A program made the position numbers and the translations under genes. Source: Geobacter sp. (lineage in GTDB: Bacteria; Desulfobacterota; Desulfuromonadia; Geobacterales; DSM-12255). Taken from it: DNA of 5,835 nucleotides. Shown piece by piece: positions 4,736 to 5,835 of the stretch. The notes beneath the pieces were generated by a model. It did not search any database and was not told where the DNA came from. It saw only the letters and a program-made list of their open reading frames with translations. Each line of letters starts with the position of its first letter. The first letter of the stretch is position 1. Where the stretch lies: the NCBI GenBank assembly GCA_012026855.1, contig VEOV01000354.1:1-5835 (forward strand), in the 5' to 3' direction.

Positions 4736-5767
4736 ATGCTTGAGCCGATGAACAACAGAAACAGGCAGATTCTTGAAGCCATCATCGAGGACTACATCTC
4801 CACCGCCGAGCCGATCGGCAGCGGTGCCATCAGGAGCCGTCACGGGCTCTCCCTGTCAAGTGCCACCATCCGCAATGTCATGTCTGATCTTGAAGAGCTG
4901 GGCTTTCTCGCCTCGCCCCACACTTCCGCCGGACGGATTCCGACGGAAAAGGCCTACCGTTTCTACGTCGATTCACTCCTGGCGGTGCGCTCGGCAGACC
5001 GGAGCGAGCGGGACGAGATCAGGCGCCGCTGTGCCGTTGCCGGCCGGGATGTTGAAGGGGTCTTCAGGGAGATCAGCCAAACGCTCTCGTCCGTTTCCCA
5101 CTACATGGGGATCGTGGCCGCACCCCGCTTCACGGCGCACATTTTCCGCCAGATTGAATTCATCCGCCTGGGGGGCAGGCGGCTGCTCGCCATTCTCGTT
5201 TCCCAGTCAGGCTCGGTGCAGAACCGGATCATCGAACTGCAGGAGGAGATCCCTGCCGAACATCTGACCAAGATGGCCAATTACCTCAACAGCATTCTCA
5301 CCGGTCTGACCATAGCCGAAGTCAAGAGCCGGATCATTGCCGAGATGCAGAGTGAGAAGTCAAACTATGACTCTCTCATGGCGGATGCCCTGAAGCTCTG
5401 GCAACAGTCAATCGACAACGGCGAAGAAGAGATCTTCATTGAAGGACAGGCAAATATCCTTGATCAACCGGAGTTTGCCGATGTGCAGCAGATGAAGAAT
5501 ATTTTCCGGGCCATCGAGCAGAAGAGCCAGCTGCTCTCCCTGCTTGACAGCTGCATTCAGGCACCGGGCATCAATATTTTTATCGGCTCGGAGTCCCATC
5601 TTAACAGCATGTCAGGCATGAGCCTGATCACCTCTACCTATGTCTCCGGAAAGAATACTTTAGGGGTGCTCGGGGTAATCGGTCCGACCAGAATGGGCTA
5701 TAGCAAGGTAATACCGATTGTAGATTATACGGCCAAAATGCTCACCAGACTTCTGACCGTGGATTGA
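4736..5767 (+). CDS. hrcA: HrcA, heat-inducible transcriptional repressor
   Basis: A 343-residue repressor, the normal family length. HrcA binds CIRCE as a dimer and represses chaperone genes; in characterised bacteria its folding depends on GroEL, so heat stress titrates the chaperone and relieves repression. The N-terminal winged helix is canonical: NRQILEAIIEDYISTAEPIG (9-28), the recognition region SSATIRNVMSDLEELGFL (41-58) and SPHTSAGRIPTEKAYRFYVD (60-79). The central GAF-like domain and the C-terminal signature GVLGVIGPTRMGYSKVIPIV close the protein. The frame has no interruption. The in-frame GTG 4733 directly before the chosen ATG would add one residue. A perfect CIRCE element lies 20 bases upstream of the start, so autoregulation is expected. 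The next gene starts 34 bases after the stop. Confidence 0.97.
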   Translation: MLEPMNNRNRQILEAIIEDYISTAEPIGSGAIRSRHGLSLSSATIRNVMSDLEELGFLASPHTSAGRIPTEKAYRFYVDSLLAVRSADRSERDEIRRRCAVAGRDVEGVFREISQTLSSVSHYMGIVAAPRFTAHIFRQIEFIRLGGRRLLAILVSQSGSVQNRIIELQEEIPAEHLTKMANYLNSILTGLTIAEVKSRIIAEMQSEKSNYDSLMADALKLWQQSIDNGEEEIFIEGQANILDQPEFADVQQMKNIFRAIEQKSQLLSLLDSCIQAPGINIFIGSESHLNSMSGMSLITSTYVSGKNTLGVLGVIGPTRMGYSKVIPIVDYTAKMLTRLLTVD

Positions 5768-5801
5768 TAACAACGATTTTCAGCAAAGGAGCAGTGCATC
5801 T

Positions 5802-5835
5802 GTGAAAAAACACGAAGATAAGATTGCAGAAGATC
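5802..5835 (+). CDS. grpE: Start of the next heat-shock gene, probably GrpE (cut by the right edge)
   Basis: Only 11 codons are present: a GTG start followed by KKHEDKIAED, a charged opening. AAGGAG at 5786-5791 lies 10 bases before the GTG. An earlier GTG at 5794 is excluded because its frame reaches TGA after three codons. GrpE is the nucleotide exchange factor of DnaK and commonly has a charged, poorly conserved N-terminus. The identification rests on the widespread order hrcA-grpE-dnaK-dnaJ, not on the residues. No second CIRCE or promoter is visible in the 34-base gap, so it is probably transcribed from the hrcA promoter. Confidence 0.7.
   Translation, partial: MKKHEDKIAED

Noticed and set aside
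5656..5665. TACTTTAGGG inside hrcA, identical to the promoter segment at 4674-4683
   Set aside because: No -35 hexamer lies at a suitable distance, and a ten-base match within coding sequence is plausibly chance.

Overview
The window is a chromosomal core-genome segment of a Gram-negative bacterium, most likely a deltaproteobacterium of the Geobacter/Desulfuromonadales type. This rests on the run hemW - CIRCE - hrcA - grpE, on a cytoplasmic REC-PAS-histidine kinase with a Cys-rich PAS domain, and on moderate-to-high GC coding sequence with strong AGGAGG-type ribosome binding sites. The taxonomic call is an inference from gene order and style, not a database match.

Left part (1-1796): the 5' end of ileS (isoleucyl-tRNA synthetase) is read leftward and leaves the window just before its HIGH motif. 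Divergent from it is a 482-residue soluble hybrid sensor kinase with the order REC - PAS - HisKA - HATPase. The 159 bases between the two start codons carry a recognisable promoter for each gene.

Middle part (1789-3073, minus strand): two genes in tandem, a nitrilase-superfamily amidase followed 22 bases later by a small exported protein of unknown function. The last gene ends tail-to-tail with the kinase, overlapping it by 8 bases.

Right part (3103-5835, plus strand): a divergent promoter region, then a 115-residue coiled-coil protein with a C-terminal membrane anchor whose stop codon directly abuts the GTG start of hemW (radical-SAM heme chaperone). A TTGACA promoter that begins inside the end of hemW leads to a perfect CIRCE operator, then hrcA (heat-shock repressor), then the first 11 codons of the next gene, which is grpE by context. 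HrcA should bind the CIRCE element and so repress its own gene and the downstream chaperone genes.

I see no mobile element, CRISPR array, tRNA or rRNA, and no clear sign of recent horizontal transfer. No stretch over 300 bases lacks a gene. The window is mostly ordinary housekeeping DNA. The items most worth a second look are the unknown coiled-coil/tail-anchor protein coupled to hemW, the Cys-motif PAS domain of the kinase, and the compact hemW-stop/promoter/CIRCE/T-tract arrangement. I did not find a convincing new multi-gene system.
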